Source: Eutreptiella sp. 'Long Island Sound 2002' (taxonomy: Eukaryota; Euglenozoa; Euglenophyceae; Eutreptiales; Eutreptiaceae). Taken from it: a DNA stretch of 64,000 nt. The DNA lies in assembly GCA_964036045.1 (NCBI GenBank), contig OZ038378.1, positions 19,725,348-19,789,347 on the forward strand, given 5' to 3'. Positions 13,397 through 26,715 of the stretch are shown piece by piece (positions within the stretch are counted from its first letter, which is position 1; each line of letters begins with the position of its first letter). The notes under the pieces were generated by a model. The model did no database searches, was not told the origin of the DNA, and was given only the letters and a program-made list of their open reading frames with translations. The position numbers and the translations under genes are program-made.

Positions 13397-14088
13397 GATC
13401 CGTAGAGTGATCCATAGAGTGATCCATAGAGTGATCCATAGAGTGATCCATAGAGCGATCCATAGAGTGATCCATGGAGTGATCCGTAGAGTGATCCATA
13501 GACTGATCCATAGAGTGATCCATAGATTGATCCATAGAGTGATTCATAGAGTGATCCATAGAGTGATCCATAGAGCGCTCCATGGAGTGATCCATAGAGT
13601 GATCCATAGAGTGATCCATAGAGTGATCCATGGAGTGATCCATAGAGTGATCCATAGAGTGATCCATAGAGTGATCCATAGAGTGATCCATAGAGTGATC
13701 CGTAGAGTGATCCATGGGTTGATCCATAGAGTGATCCATGGAGTGATCAATAGAGTGATCCATAGAGTGATCCATAGACTGATCCATGGAGTGATCCATA
13801 GAGTGATCCATGGAGTGATCCATAGTGTGATCCATAGAGTGATCCATACAGTGATCCGGCCTTACACCGCTTTACACGGGCCTTACACCACTTTACACGG
13901 GCCTTACACCGCTTTACACGGGCCTTACACCACTTTACACGGGCCTTACACCACTTTACACGGGCCTTACACCACTTTACACGGGCCTTACACCACTTTG
14001 CACGGGCCTTACACCACTTTACACGGGTCTTGCACCACTTTACACGGGCCTTAAACCACTTTACACGGGCCTTACACCACTTTACACG
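13397..14088. repeat. Cassette 16 (T): B16 + A16
   Basis: B16 13397-13857 (38 units) starts GATCCGTAG, has GAGCGATCC at the left and TAGTGTG at the right. A16 13858-14088 has 11 units, with CCGCTTT in unit 1 as well as unit 3. Confidence 0.93.
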
Positions 14089-15254
14089 GATCCATAGAGT
14101 GATCCATAGAGTGATCCATAGAGTGATCCATAGAGTGATCCATAGAGTGATCCATAGAGTGATCCATGGAGTGATCCGTAGAGCGATCCATAGAGTGATC
14201 CATAGAGTGATCCATAGAGTGATCCATAGAGTGATCCATAGAGTGATCCATAGAGTGATCCATAGAGTGCTCCATGGAGTGATCCATAGAGTGATCCATA
14301 GAGTGATCCATAGAGTGATCCATAGAGTGATCCATAGAGTGATCCATAGAGTGATCCATAGAGTGATCCATAGAGTGATCCATAGAGTGATCCATAGAGT
14401 GATCCATAGAGTGATCCATGGGTTGATCCATAGCGTGATCCATGGAGTGATCAATAGAGTGATCCATAGAGTGATCCATAGACTGATCCATGGAGTGATC
14501 CATAGAGTGATCCATGGAGTGATCCATAGAGTGATCCATAGAGTGATCCATACAGTGATCCGGCCTTACACCACTTTACACGGGCCTTACACCACTTTAC
14601 ACGGGCCTTACACCGCTTTACACGGGCCTTACACCACTTTACACGGGCCTTACACCACTTTACACGGGCCTTACACCACTTTACACGGGCCTTACACCAC
14701 TTTGCACGGGCCTTCCCCCACTTTACACGGGCCTTACACCACTTTACACGGGCGTTACACCACTTTACACGGGCCTTGCACCACTTTAGACGGGCCTTAC
14801 ACCACTTTACACGGGCCTTACACCATTTTACACGGGCCTTACACCACTTTACACGGACCTTACACCACTTTACACGGGCCTTACACCACTTTACACGGGC
14901 CTTGCACCACTTTACAGGGGCCTTCCGCCACTTTACACGGGCCTTACACCACTTTACACGGGCCTTACACCACTTTACACGGGCCTTACACCACTTTACA
15001 CGGGCCTTACACCACTTTACACGGGCCCTACACCACTTTACACGGGCCTGACACCACTTTACACGGACCTTACACCACTTTACACGGGCCTTGCACCACT
15101 TTACACGGGCCTTCCGCCACTTTACACGGGCCTTACACCACTTTACACCGACCTTACACCACTTTACACGGGCCTTGCACCACTTTACACGGGCCTTACA
15201 CCACTTTACACGGGCCTTAAACCACTTTACACGGGCCTTACACCACTTTACACG
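14089..15254. repeat. Cassette 17 (P2): B17 + A17
   Basis: B17 14089-14561 (39 units) has a plain right end. A17 14562-15254 (33 units) carries the TTTAGACGG, GGGCGTTACACC and ACAGGGGCC variants typical of P2 A-blocks. Confidence 0.93.
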
Positions 15255-15958
15255 GATCCATAGAGTGATCCATAGAGTGATCCATAGAGTGATCCATAGA
15301 GTGATCCACAGAGTGATCCATAGAGTGATCCATAGAGTGATCCATGGAGTGATCCATAGAGTGATCCATAGAGTGATCCATAGAGTGATCCATAGAGTGA
15401 TCCATAGAGTGACCCATAGAGTGATCCATAGAGTGATCCATAGAGTGCTCCATGGAGTGATCCATAGAGTGATCCATAGAGTGATCCATAGAGTGATCCA
15501 TGGAGTGATCCATAGAGTGATCCATGGAGTGATCCATAGAGTGATCCATAGAGTGATCCATAGAGTGATCCATAGAGTGATCCATGGGTTGATCCATAGC
15601 GTGATCCATGGAGTGATCAATAGAGTGATCCATAGAGTGATCCATAGACTGATCCATGGAGTGATCCATAGAGTGATCCATGGAGTGGTCCATAGAGTGA
15701 TCCATAGAGTGATCCATACAGTGATCCGGCCTTACACCACTTTACACGGGCCTTACACCACTTTACACGGGCCTTACACCGCTTTACACGGGCCCTACAC
15801 CACTTTGCCCGGGCCTTACACCACTTCACACGGGCCTTACACCACTTTACACGGGCCTTACACCACTTTGCACGGGCCTTACACCACTTTACACGGGTCT
15901 TGCACCACTTTACACGGGCCTTAAACTACTTTACACGGGCCTTACACCACTTTACACG
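15255..15958. repeat. Cassette 18 (G): B18 + A18
   Basis: B18 15255-15727 (39 units) carries GATCCACAGAG and GGAGTGGTCC. A18 15728-15958 (11 units) ends in ACACGCATCC, the third and last junction of this kind. Confidence 0.93.
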
Positions 15959-17043
15959 CATCCATAGAGTGATCCGTAGAGTGATCTATAGAGTGATCCA
16001 TAGAGTGATCCATAGAGTGATCCATGGAGTGATCCGTAGAGTGATCCATAGAGTGATCCATAGAGTGATCCATAGAGTGATCCATAGAGTGATCCATAGA
16101 GTGATCCATAGAGTGATCCATAGAGTGATCCATAGAGTGATCCATAGAGTGATCCATGGAGTGATCCGTAGAGTGATCCATAGAGTGACCCATAGAGTGA
16201 TCCATAGAGTGATCCATAGAGTGATCCATGGGTTGATCCATAGCGTGATCCATGGAGTGATCAATAGAGTGATCCATACAGTGATCCGTAGACTGATCCA
16301 TGGAGTGATCCATAGAGTGAACCATGGAGTGATCCATAGAGGGATCCATAGAGTGATCCATACAGTGATCCGGCCGTACACCACTTTACACGGGCCTTAC
16401 ACCGCTTTACACGGGCCTTACACCACTTTACACGGGCCTTAAACCACTTTACACGGGCCTTACACCACTTTACACGGGCCTTACACCACTTTACACGGGC
16501 CTTAAACCACTTTACAAGCGCCTTACACCACTTTACACGGGCCTTACACCACTTTACACTGGCCTTACAGCACTTTACACGGGCCTTACACCACTTTACA
16601 CGGGCCTTACACCACTTTACACGGCCCTTACACCACTTTACACGGGCCTTACACCACTTTACACGGGCCTTAAACCACTTTACACGGGCCTTACACCACT
16701 TTACACGGGCCTTACACCACTTTACAGGGCCCTTACACCATTTTACACGTGCCTTACACCACTTTACACGGGCCTGACACCACTGTACGCGGACCTTACA
16801 CCACTTTACACGGGCCTGACACCACTGTACACGGGCCTGACACCACTTTACACGGGCCTTACACCACTTTACACGGGCCTTACACCACTTTACACGGGCC
16901 TGACACCACTTTACACGGACCTTACACCACTTTACACCGGCCTTACACCACTTTACACGGGCCTTACACCACTTTACACGGGCCTTACACCATTTTACAC
17001 GGGCCTTACACCACTTTACACGGGCCTTACACCACTTTACAAG
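15959..17043. repeat. Cassette 19 (PV): B19 + A19
   Basis: B19 15959-16371 (34 units) shares GATCTATAG with B11 and B15. A19 16372-17043 (32 units) starts GGCCGTACACC and keeps the full PV ending (ACAGGGCCC, CATTTTACACGTGCC, ACAAGGATCC). Confidence 0.92.
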
Positions 17044-18210
17044 GATCCATAGAGTGATCCATGGAGTGATCCATAGAGTGATCCATAGAGTGATCCATAG
17101 AGTGATCCATAGAGTGATCCATGGAGTGATCCGTAGAGTGATCCATAGAGTGATCCATAGAGTGATCCATAGAGTTATCCATAGAGTGATCCATAGAGTG
17201 ATCCATGGAGTGATCCGTAGAGTGATCCATAGAGTGATCCATAGAGTGATCCATAGAGTGATCCATAGAGTGATCCATAGAGTGATCCATAGAGTGATCC
17301 ATAGAGTGCTCCATGGAGTGATCCATAGAGTGATCCATAGAGTGATCCATAGAGTGATCCATAGAATGATCCATAGAGTGATCCATAGAGTGATCCATAG
17401 AGTGATCCATAGAGTGATCCATAGAGTGATCCATAGAGTAATCCATAGAGTGATCCATGGGTTGATCCATAGCGTGATCCATGGAGTGATCAATAGAGTG
17501 ATCCATAGAGTGATCCATAGACTGATCCATGGAGTGATCCATAGAGTGAACCATGGAGTGATCCATAGAGTGATCCATAGAGTGATACATACCGTGATCC
17601 GGCCTTACACCACTTTACACGGGCCTTACACCACTTTACACGGGCCTTACACCGCTTTACACGGGCCTTACACCACTTTGCACGGGCCTTCCCCCACTTT
17701 ACACGGGCCTTACACCACTTTACACGCGCCTTACACCACTTTACACGGGCCTTGCACCACTTTACACGGGCCTTACACCACTTTACACGGGCCTTACACC
17801 ATTTTACACGGGCCTTACACCACTTTACACGGACCTTACACCACTTTACACGGGCCTTACACCACTTTACACGGGCCTTGCACCACTTTTCCACGGGCCT
17901 TCCGCCACTTTACACGGGCCTTACACCACTTTACACGGGCCTTACACCACTTTACACGGGCCTTACACCACTTTACACGGGCCTTACACCACTTTGCACG
18001 GGCCTTCCGCCACTTTACACGGGCCTTACACCACTTTACACGCGCCTTACACCACTTTACACGGGCCTTGCACCACTTTACACGGGCCTTACACCACTTT
18101 ACACGGGCCTTACACCACTTTACACGGGCCTTACACCACTTTACACGGGCCTTACACCACTTTACACGGGCCTTAAACCACTTTACACGGGCCTTACACC
18201 ACTTTACACG
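17044..18210. repeat. Cassette 20 (V): B20 + A20
   Basis: B20 17044-17600 (46 units, the standard 557-bp V length) ends CATACATACCGTG instead of CATACAGTG. A20 17601-18210 is 29 units plus one base, owing to TTTTCC at 17887-17892 in place of TTTAC. Confidence 0.93.
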
Positions 18211-19164
18211 GATCCATAGAGTGATCCATAGACTGATCCATAGAGTGATCCATAGAGTGATCCATAGAGTGATCCATAGAGTGATCCATGGAGTGATCCA
18301 TAGAGTGATCCATAGAGTGATCCATAGAGTGATCCATAGAGTGATCCATAGAGTGATCCATAGAGTGATCCATGGAGTGATCCGTAGAGTGATCCATAGA
18401 GTGATCCATAGAGTGATCCATAGAATGATCCATAGAGTGATCCATAGAGTGATCCATAGAGTGATCCATAGAGTGATCCATAGAGTGATCCATAGAGTAA
18501 TCCATAGAGTGATCCATGGGTTGATCCATAGCGTGATCCATGGAGTGATCAATAGAGTGATCCATAGAGTGATCCATAGACTGATCCATGGAGTGATCCA
18601 TAGAGTGAACCATGGAGTGATCCATAGAGTGATCCATAGAGTGATACATACCGTGATCCGGCCTTACACCACTTTACACGGGCCTTACACCACTTTACAC
18701 GGGCCTTACACCGCTTTACACGGGCCTTGCACCACTTTACACGGGCCTTACACCATTTTACACGGGCCTTACACCACTTTACACGGACCTTACACCACTT
18801 TACACGGGCCTTACACCACTTTACACGGGCCTTGCACCACTTTTCCACGGGCCTTCCGCCACTTTACACGGGCCTTACACCACTTTACACGGGCCTTACA
18901 CCACTTTACACGGGCCTTACACCACTTTACACGGGCCTTACACCACTTTGCACGGGCCTTCCGCCACTTTACACGGGCCTTACACCACTTTACACGCGCC
19001 TTACACCACTTTACACGGGCCTTGCACCACTTTACACGGGCCTTACACCACTTTACACGGGCCTTACACCACTTTACACGGGCCTTACACCACTTTACAC
19101 GGGCCTTACACCACTTTACACGGGCCTTAAACCACTTTACACGGGCCTTACACCACTTTACACG
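18211..19164. repeat. Cassette 21 (P1/V hybrid): B21 + A21
   Basis: B21 18211-18659 (37 units) has a P1-like left end and the V right end with CATACCGTG. A21 18660-19164 is 24 units plus one base (TTTTCC at 18841-18846). Confidence 0.92.
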
Positions 19165-20223
19165 GATCCATAGAGTGATCCATAGAGTGATCCATAGAGT
19201 GATCCATAGAGTGATCCATAGAGTGATCCATAGAGTGATCCATGGAGTGATCCATAGAGTGATCCATAGAGTGATCCATAGAGTGATCCATAGAGTGATC
19301 CATAGAGTGATCCATAGAGTGATCCATGGAGTGATCCGTAGAGTGATCCATAGAGTGATCCATAGAGTGATCCATAGAATGATCCATAGAGTGATCCATA
19401 GAGTGATCCATAGAGTGATCCATAGAGTGATCCATAGAGTGATCCATAGAGTAATCCATAGAGTGATCCATGGGTTGATCCATAGCGTGATCCATGGAGT
19501 GATCAATAGAGTGATCCATAGAGTGATCCATAGACTGATCCATGGAGTGATCCATAGAGTGAACCATGGAGTGATCCATAGAGTGATCCATAGAGTGATA
19601 CATACCGTGATCCGGCCTTACACCACTTTACACGGGCCTTACACCACTTTACACGGGCCTTACACCGCTTTACACGGGCCTTACACCACTTTGCACGGGC
19701 CTTCCCCCACTTTACACGGGCCTTACACCACTTTACACGCGCCTTACACCACTTTACACGGGCCTTGTACCACTTTACACGGGCCTTACACCACTTTACA
19801 CGGGCCTTACACCATTTTACACGGGCCTTACACCACTTTACACGGACCTTACACCACTTTACACGGGCCTTACACCACTTTACACGGGCCTTGCACCACT
19901 TTTCCACGGGCCTTCCGCCACTTTACACGGGCCTTACACCACTTTACACGGGTCTTACACCACTTTACACGGGCCTTACACCACTTTACACGGGCCTTAC
20001 ACCACTTTGCACGGGCCTTCCGCCACTTTACACGGGCCTTACACCACTTTACACGCGCCTTACACCACTTTACACGGGCCTTGCACCACTTTACACGGGC
20101 CTTACACCACTTTACACGGGCCTTACACCACTTTACACGGGCCTTACACCACTTTACACGGGCCTTACACCACTTTACACGGGCCTTAAACCACTTTACA
20201 CGGGCCTTACACCACTTTACACG
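19165..20223. repeat. Cassette 22 (P1/V hybrid): B22 + A22
   Basis: B22 19165-19613 repeats B21 at an offset of 954 bp, differing in its second unit. A22 19614-20223 is 29 units plus one base (TTTTCC at 19900-19905) and corresponds to A20. Confidence 0.92.
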
Positions 20224-21184
20224 GATCCATAGAGTGATCCATAGACTGATCCATAGAGTGATCCATAGAGTGATCCATAGAGTGATCCATAGAGTGATCC
20301 ATGGAGTGATCCATAGAGTGATCCATAGAGTGATCCATAGAGTGATCCATGGAGTGATCCGTAGAGTGATCCATAGAGTGATCCATAGAGTGATCCATAG
20401 AGTGATCCATAGAATGATCCATAGAGTGATCCATAGAGTGATCCATAGGGTGATCCATAGAGTGATCCATAGAGTGATCCATGGGTTGATCCATAGCGTG
20501 ATCCATGGAGTGATCAATAGAGTGATCCATAGACTGATCCATGGAGTGATCCATAGAGTGATCCATGGAGTGATCCATAGAGTGATCCATAGAGTGATCC
20601 ATACAGTGATCCGGCCTTACACCACTTTACACGGGCCTTACACCACTTTACACGGGCCTTACACCGCTTTACACGGGCCTTACACCACTTTACACGGGCC
20701 TTACACCACTTTACACGGGCCTTACACCACTTTACACGGGCCTTACACCACTTTGCACGGGCCTTACACCACTTTACACGGGTCTTGCACCACTTTACAC
20801 GTGCCTTACACCACTTTGCACGGGCATTGCCCCACTTTAAACGAAACGGGCCTTACACCACTTTACACGCGCCTTCCGCCACTTTACACGGGCCCTACAC
20901 CACTTTACACGGGCCTTACACCACTTTACACGGACCTTACACCACTTTACACGGGCCTTACACCACTTTACACGGGCCTGACACCACTTTACACGGACCT
21001 TACACCACTTTACACGGGCCTTGCACCACTTTACACGGGCCTCCCGCCACTTTACACGGGCCTTACACCACTTTACACCGGTCTTACACCACTTTACACG
21101 GGCCTTACACCACTTTACACGGGCCTTACACCACTTTACACGGGCCTTAAACCACTTTACACGGGCCTTACACCACTTTACACG
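20224..21184. repeat. Cassette 23 (P1): B23 + A23
   Basis: B23 20224-20612 (32 units) has a plain right end. A23 20613-21184 is 27 units plus 5 bases, from AAACGAAACG at 20839-20848, a tandem copy of AAACG. Confidence 0.93.
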
Positions 21185-22249
21185 GATCCATAGAGTGATC
21201 CATAGAGTGATCCATAGAGTGATCCATAGAGTGATCCATAGAGCGATCCATAGAGTGATCCATGGAGTGATCTGTAGAGTGATCCATAGGGTGATCCATA
21301 GAGTGATCCATAGATTGATCCATAGAGTGATCCATAGAGTGATCCATAGAGTGATCCATAGAGTGATCCATGGAGTGATCCATAGAGTGATCCATAGAGT
21401 GATCCATAGAGTGATCCATAGAGTAATCCATAGAGTGATCCATAGAGTGATCCATGGGTTGATCCATAGCGTGATCCATGGAGTGATCAATAGAGTGATC
21501 GGTAGAGTGATCCATAGACTGATCCATGGAGTGATCCATAGAGTGATCCATGGAGTGATCCATAGTGTGATCCATGGAGTGATCCATACAGTGATCCGGC
21601 CTTACACCACTTTACACGGGCCTTACACCATTTTACACGGGCCTTACACCACTTTACACGGACCTTACACCACTTTACACGGGCCTTACACCACTTTACA
21701 CGGGCCTTGCACCACTTTTCCACGGGCCTTCCGCCACTTTACACGGGCCTTACACCACTTTACACGGGTCTTACACCACTTTACACGGGCCTTACACCAC
21801 TTTACACGGGCCTTACACCACTTTGCACGGGCCTTCCGCCACTTTACACGGGCCTTACACCACTTTACACGCGCCTTACACCACTTTACACGGGCCTTGC
21901 ACCACTTTACACGGGCCTTACACCACTTTACACGGGCCTTACACCACTTTACACGGGCCTTACACCACTTTACACGGGTCTTACACCACTTTACACGGGC
22001 CTTACACCACTTTACACGGGCCTTACACCACTTTGCACGGGCCTTCCGCCACTTTACACGGGCCTTACACCACTTTACACGCGCCTTACACCACTTTACA
22101 CGGGCCTTGCACCACTTTACACGGGCCTTACACCACTTTACACGGGCCTTACACCACTTTACACGGGCCTTACACCACTTTACACGGGCCTTACACCACT
22201 TTACACGGGCCTTAAACCACTTTACACGGGCCTTACACCACTTTACACG
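21185..22249. repeat. Cassette 24 (T): B24 + A24
   Basis: B24 21185-21597 (34 units) has GATCTGTAG, GATCGGTAG and TAGTGTG. A24 21598-22249 is 31 units plus one base (TTTTCC at 21716-21721) and carries an internal 210-bp (10-unit) duplication compared with A26. Confidence 0.92.
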
Positions 22250-23210
22250 GATCCATAGAGTGATCCATAGACTGATCCATAGAGTGATCCATAGAGTGAT
22301 CCATAGAGTGATCCATAGAGTGATCCATGGAGTGATCCATAGAGTGATCCATAGAGTGATCCATAGAGTGATCCATGGAGTGATCCGTAGAGTGATCCAT
22401 AGAGTGATCCATAGAGTGATCCATAGAGTGATCCATAGAATGATCCATAGAGTGATCCATAGAGTGATCCATAGGGTGATCCATAGAGTGATCCATAGAG
22501 TGATCCATGGGTTGATCCATAGCGTGATCCATGGAGTGATCAATAGAGTGATCCATAGACTGATCCATGGAGTGATCCATAGAGTGATCCATGGAGTGAT
22601 CCATAGAGTGATCCATAGAGTGATCCATACAGTGATCCGGCCTTACACCACTTTACACGGGCCTTACACCACTTTACACGGGCCTTACACCGCTTTACAC
22701 GGGCCTTACACCACTTTACACGGGCCTTACACCACTTTACACGGGCCTTACACCACTTTACACGGGCCTTACACCACTTTGCACGGGCCTTACACCACTT
22801 TACACGGGTCTTGCACCACTTTACACGTGCCTTACACCACTTTGCACGGGCATTGCCCCACTTTAAACGAAACGGGCCTTACACCACTTTACACGCGCCT
22901 TCCGCCACTTTACACGGGCCCTACACCACTTTACACGGGCCTTACACCACTTTACACGGACCTTACACCACTTTACACGGGCCTTACACCACTTTACACG
23001 GGCCTGACACCACTTTACACGGACCTTACACCACTTTACACGGGCCTTGCACCACTTTACACGGGCCTCCCGCCACTTTACACGGGCCTTACACCACTTT
23101 ACACCGGTCTTACACCACTTTACACGGGCCTTACACCACTTTACACGGGCCTTACACCACTTTACACGGGCCTTAAACCACTTTACACGGGCCTTACACC
23201 ACTTTACACG
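22250..23210. repeat. Cassette 25 (P1): B25 + A25
   Basis: B25 22250-22638 (32 units) and A25 22639-23210 (27 units + 5, AAACGAAACG at 22865-22874) repeat cassette 23 at 2026 bp without a difference that I found. Confidence 0.93.
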
Positions 23211-24065
23211 GATCCATAGAGTGATCCATAGAGTGATCCATAGAGTGATCCATAGAGTGATCCATAGAGCGATCCATAGAGTGATCCATGGAGTGATCTG
23301 TAGAGTGATCCATAGGGTGATCCATAGAGTGATCCATAGATTGATCCATAGAGTGATCCATAGAGTGATCCATAGAGTGATCCATAGAGTGATCCATGGA
23401 GTGATCCATAGAGTGATCCATAGAGTGATCCATAGAGTGATCCATAGAGTAATCCATAGAGTGATCCATAGAGTGATCCATGGGTTGATCCATAGCGTGA
23501 TCCATGGAGTGATCAATAGAGTGATCGGTAGAGTGATCCATAGACTGATCCATGGAGTGATCCATAGAGTGATCCATGGAGTGATCCATAGTGTGATCCA
23601 TGGAGTGATCCATACAGTGATCCGGCCTTACACCACTTTACACGGGCCTTACACCATTTTACACGGGCCTTACACCACTTTACACGGACCTTACACCACT
23701 TTACACGGGCCTTACACCACTTTACACGGGCCTTGCACCACTTTTCCACGGGCCTTCCGCCACTTTACACGGGCCTTACACCACTTTACACGGGTCTTAC
23801 ACCACTTTACACGGGCCTTACACCACTTTACACGGGCCTTACACCACTTTGCACGGGCCTTCCGCCACTTTACACGGGCCTTACACCACTTTACACGCGC
23901 CTTACACCACTTTACACGGGCCTTGCACCACTTTACACGGGCCTTACACCACTTTACACGGGCCTTACACCACTTTACACGGGCCTTACACCACTTTACA
24001 CGGGCCTTACACCACTTTACACGGGCCTTAAACCACTTTACACGGGCCTTACACCACTTTACACG
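23211..24065. repeat. Cassette 26 (T): B26 + A26
   Basis: B26 23211-23623 (34 units) matches B24. A26 23624-24065 is 21 units plus one base (TTTTCC at 23742-23747), the form without the 210-bp duplication. Confidence 0.92.
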
Positions 24066-25026
24066 GATCCATAGAGTGATCCATAGACTGATCCATAGAG
24101 TGATCCATAGAGTGATCCATAGAGTGATCCATAGAGTGATCCATGGAGTGATCCATAGAGTGATCCATAGAGTGATCCATAGAGTGATCCATGGAGTGAT
24201 CCGTAGAGTGATCCATAGAGTGATCCATAGAGTGATCCATAGAGTGATCCATAGAATGATCCATAGAGTGATCCATAGAGTGATCCATAGGGTGATCCAT
24301 AGAGTGATCCATAGAGTGATCCATGGGTTGATCCATAGCGTGATCCATGGAGTGATCAATAGAGTGATCCATAGACTGATCCATGGAGTGATCCATAGAG
24401 TGATCCATGGAGTGATCCATAGAGTGATCCATAGAGTGATCCATACAGTGATCCGGCCTTACACCACTTTACACGGGCCTTACACCACTTTACACGGGCC
24501 TTACACCGCTTTACACGGGCCTTACACCACTTTACACGGGCCTTACACCACTTTACACGGGCCTTACACCACTTTACACGGGCCTTACACCACTTTGCAC
24601 GGGCCTTACACCACTTTACACGGGTCTTGCACCACTTTACACGTGCCTTACACCACTTTGCACGGGCATTGCCCCACTTTAAACGAAACGGGCCTTACAC
24701 CACTTTACACGCGCCTTCCGCCACTTTACACGGGCCCTACACCACTTTACACGGGCCTTACACCACTTTACACGGACCTTACACCACTTTACACGGGCCT
24801 TACACCACTTTACACGGGCCTGACACCACTTTACACGGACCTTACACCACTTTACACGGGCCTTGCACCACTTTACACGGGCCTCCCGCCACTTTACACG
24901 GGCCTTACACCACTTTACACCGGTCTTACACCACTTTACACGGGCCTTACACCACTTTACACGGGCCTTACACCACTTTACACGGGCCTTAAACCACTTT
25001 ACACGGGCCTTACACCACTTTACACG
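24066..25026. repeat. Cassette 27 (P1): B27 + A27
   Basis: B27 24066-24454 (32 units) and A27 24455-25026 (27 units + 5, AAACGAAACG at 24681-24690) are the third copy of the cassette 23 type, 1816 bp from the second. Confidence 0.93.
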
Positions 25027-25670
25027 GATCCATAGAGTGATCCATAGAGTGATCCATAGAGTGATCCATAGAGTGATCCATAGAGCGATCCATAGAGTGA
25101 TCCATGGAGTGATCTGTAGAGTGATCCATAGGGTGATCCATAGAGTGATCCATAGATTGATCCATAGAGTGATCCATAGAGTGATCCATAGAGTGATCCA
25201 TAGAGTGATCCATGGAGTGATCCATAGAGTGATCCATAGAGTGATCCATAGAGTGATCCATAGAGTAATCCATAGAGTGATCCATAGAGTGATCCATGGG
25301 TTGATCCATAGCGTGATCCATGGAGTGATCAATAGAGTGATCGGTAGAGTGATCCATAGACTGATCCATGGAGTGATCCATAGAGTGATCCGTGGAGTGA
25401 TCCATAGTGTGATCCATGGAGTGATCCATACAGTGATCCGGCCTTACACCACTTTACACGGGCCTTACACCACTTTACACGGGCCTTACACCGCTTTACA
25501 CGGGCCTTACACCACTTTACACGGGCCTTACACCACTTTACACGGGCCTTACACCACTTTACACGGGCCTTACACCACTTTGCACGGGCCTTACACCACT
25601 TTACACGGGTCTTGCACCACTTTACACGGGCCTTAAACCACTTTACACGGGCCTTACACCACTTTACACG
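25027..25670. repeat. Cassette 28 (T): B28 + A28
   Basis: B28 25027-25439 (34 units) differs from B24 and B26 by GATCCGTGG near its right end. A28 25440-25670 returns to the standard 11-unit A-block. Confidence 0.92.
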
Positions 25671-26715
25671 GATCCATAGAGTGATCCATAGAGTGATCCA
25701 TAGAGTGATCCATAGAGTGATCCATAGAGTGATCCATAGAGTGATCCATGGAGTGATCCGTAGAGTGATCCATAGAGTGATCCATAGAGTGATCCATAGA
25801 GTGATCCAAAGAGTGATCCATAGAGTGATCCATAGAGTGATCCATAGAGTGCTCCATGGAGTGATCCATAGAGTGATCCATAGAGTGATCCATAGAGTGA
25901 TCCATAGAGTGATCCATAGAGTGATCCATAGAGTTATCCATAGAGTGATCCATAGAGTGATCCATAGAGTGATCCATAGAGTGATCCATAGAGTGATCCA
26001 TGGGTTGATCCATAGCGTGATCCATGGAGTGATCAATAGAGTGATCCATAGAGTGATCCATAGACTGATCCATGGAGTGATCCATAGAGTGATCCATGGA
26101 GTGATCCATAGAGTGATCCATAGAGTGATCCATACAGTGATCCGGCCTTACACCACTTTACACGGGCCTTACACCACTTTACACGGGCCTTACACCGCTT
26201 TACACGGGCCTTACACCACTTTACACGGGCCTTACACCACTTTACACGGGCCTTACACCACTTTACACGGGCCTTACACCACTTTGCACGGGCCTTACAC
26301 CACTTTACACGGGTCTTGCACCACTTTACACGTGCCTTACACCACTTTGCACGGGCATTGCCCCACTTTAAACGAAACGGGCCTTACACCACTTTACACG
26401 CGCCTTCCGCCACTTTACACGGGCCCTACACCACTTTACACGGGCCTTACACCACTTTACACGGACCTTACACCACTTTACACGGGCCTTACACCACTTT
26501 ACACGGGCCTGACACCACTTTACACGGACCTTACACCACTTTACACGGGCCTTGCACCACTTTACACGGGCCTTCCGCCACTTTACACGGGCCTTACACC
26601 ACTTTACACCGGTCTTACACCACTTTACACGGGCCTTACACCACTTTACACGGGCCTTACACCACTTTACACGGGCCTTAAACCACTTTACACGGGCCTT
26701 ACACCACTTTACACG
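25671..26715. repeat. Cassette 29 (P2): B29 + A29
   Basis: B29 25671-26143 (39 units) carries GATCCAAAGAG. A29 26144-26715 is 27 units + 5 (AAACGAAACG at 26370-26379), a P1-type A-block behind a P2 B-block. Confidence 0.92.

Noticed and set aside
20839-20848. AAACGAAACG as a regulatory motif.
   Set aside because: It is a plain 5-bp tandem copy within one A unit, shared by descent among four neighbouring blocks.
17054-21193. Long open reading frames on both strands (for example 17054-21193 plus, 47788-49041 minus) as repetitive protein genes.
   Set aside because: They are simple readings of stop-free 12- and 21-bp units, overlap in several frames and both strands, change with block length, and have no promoter, start context or unique domain.
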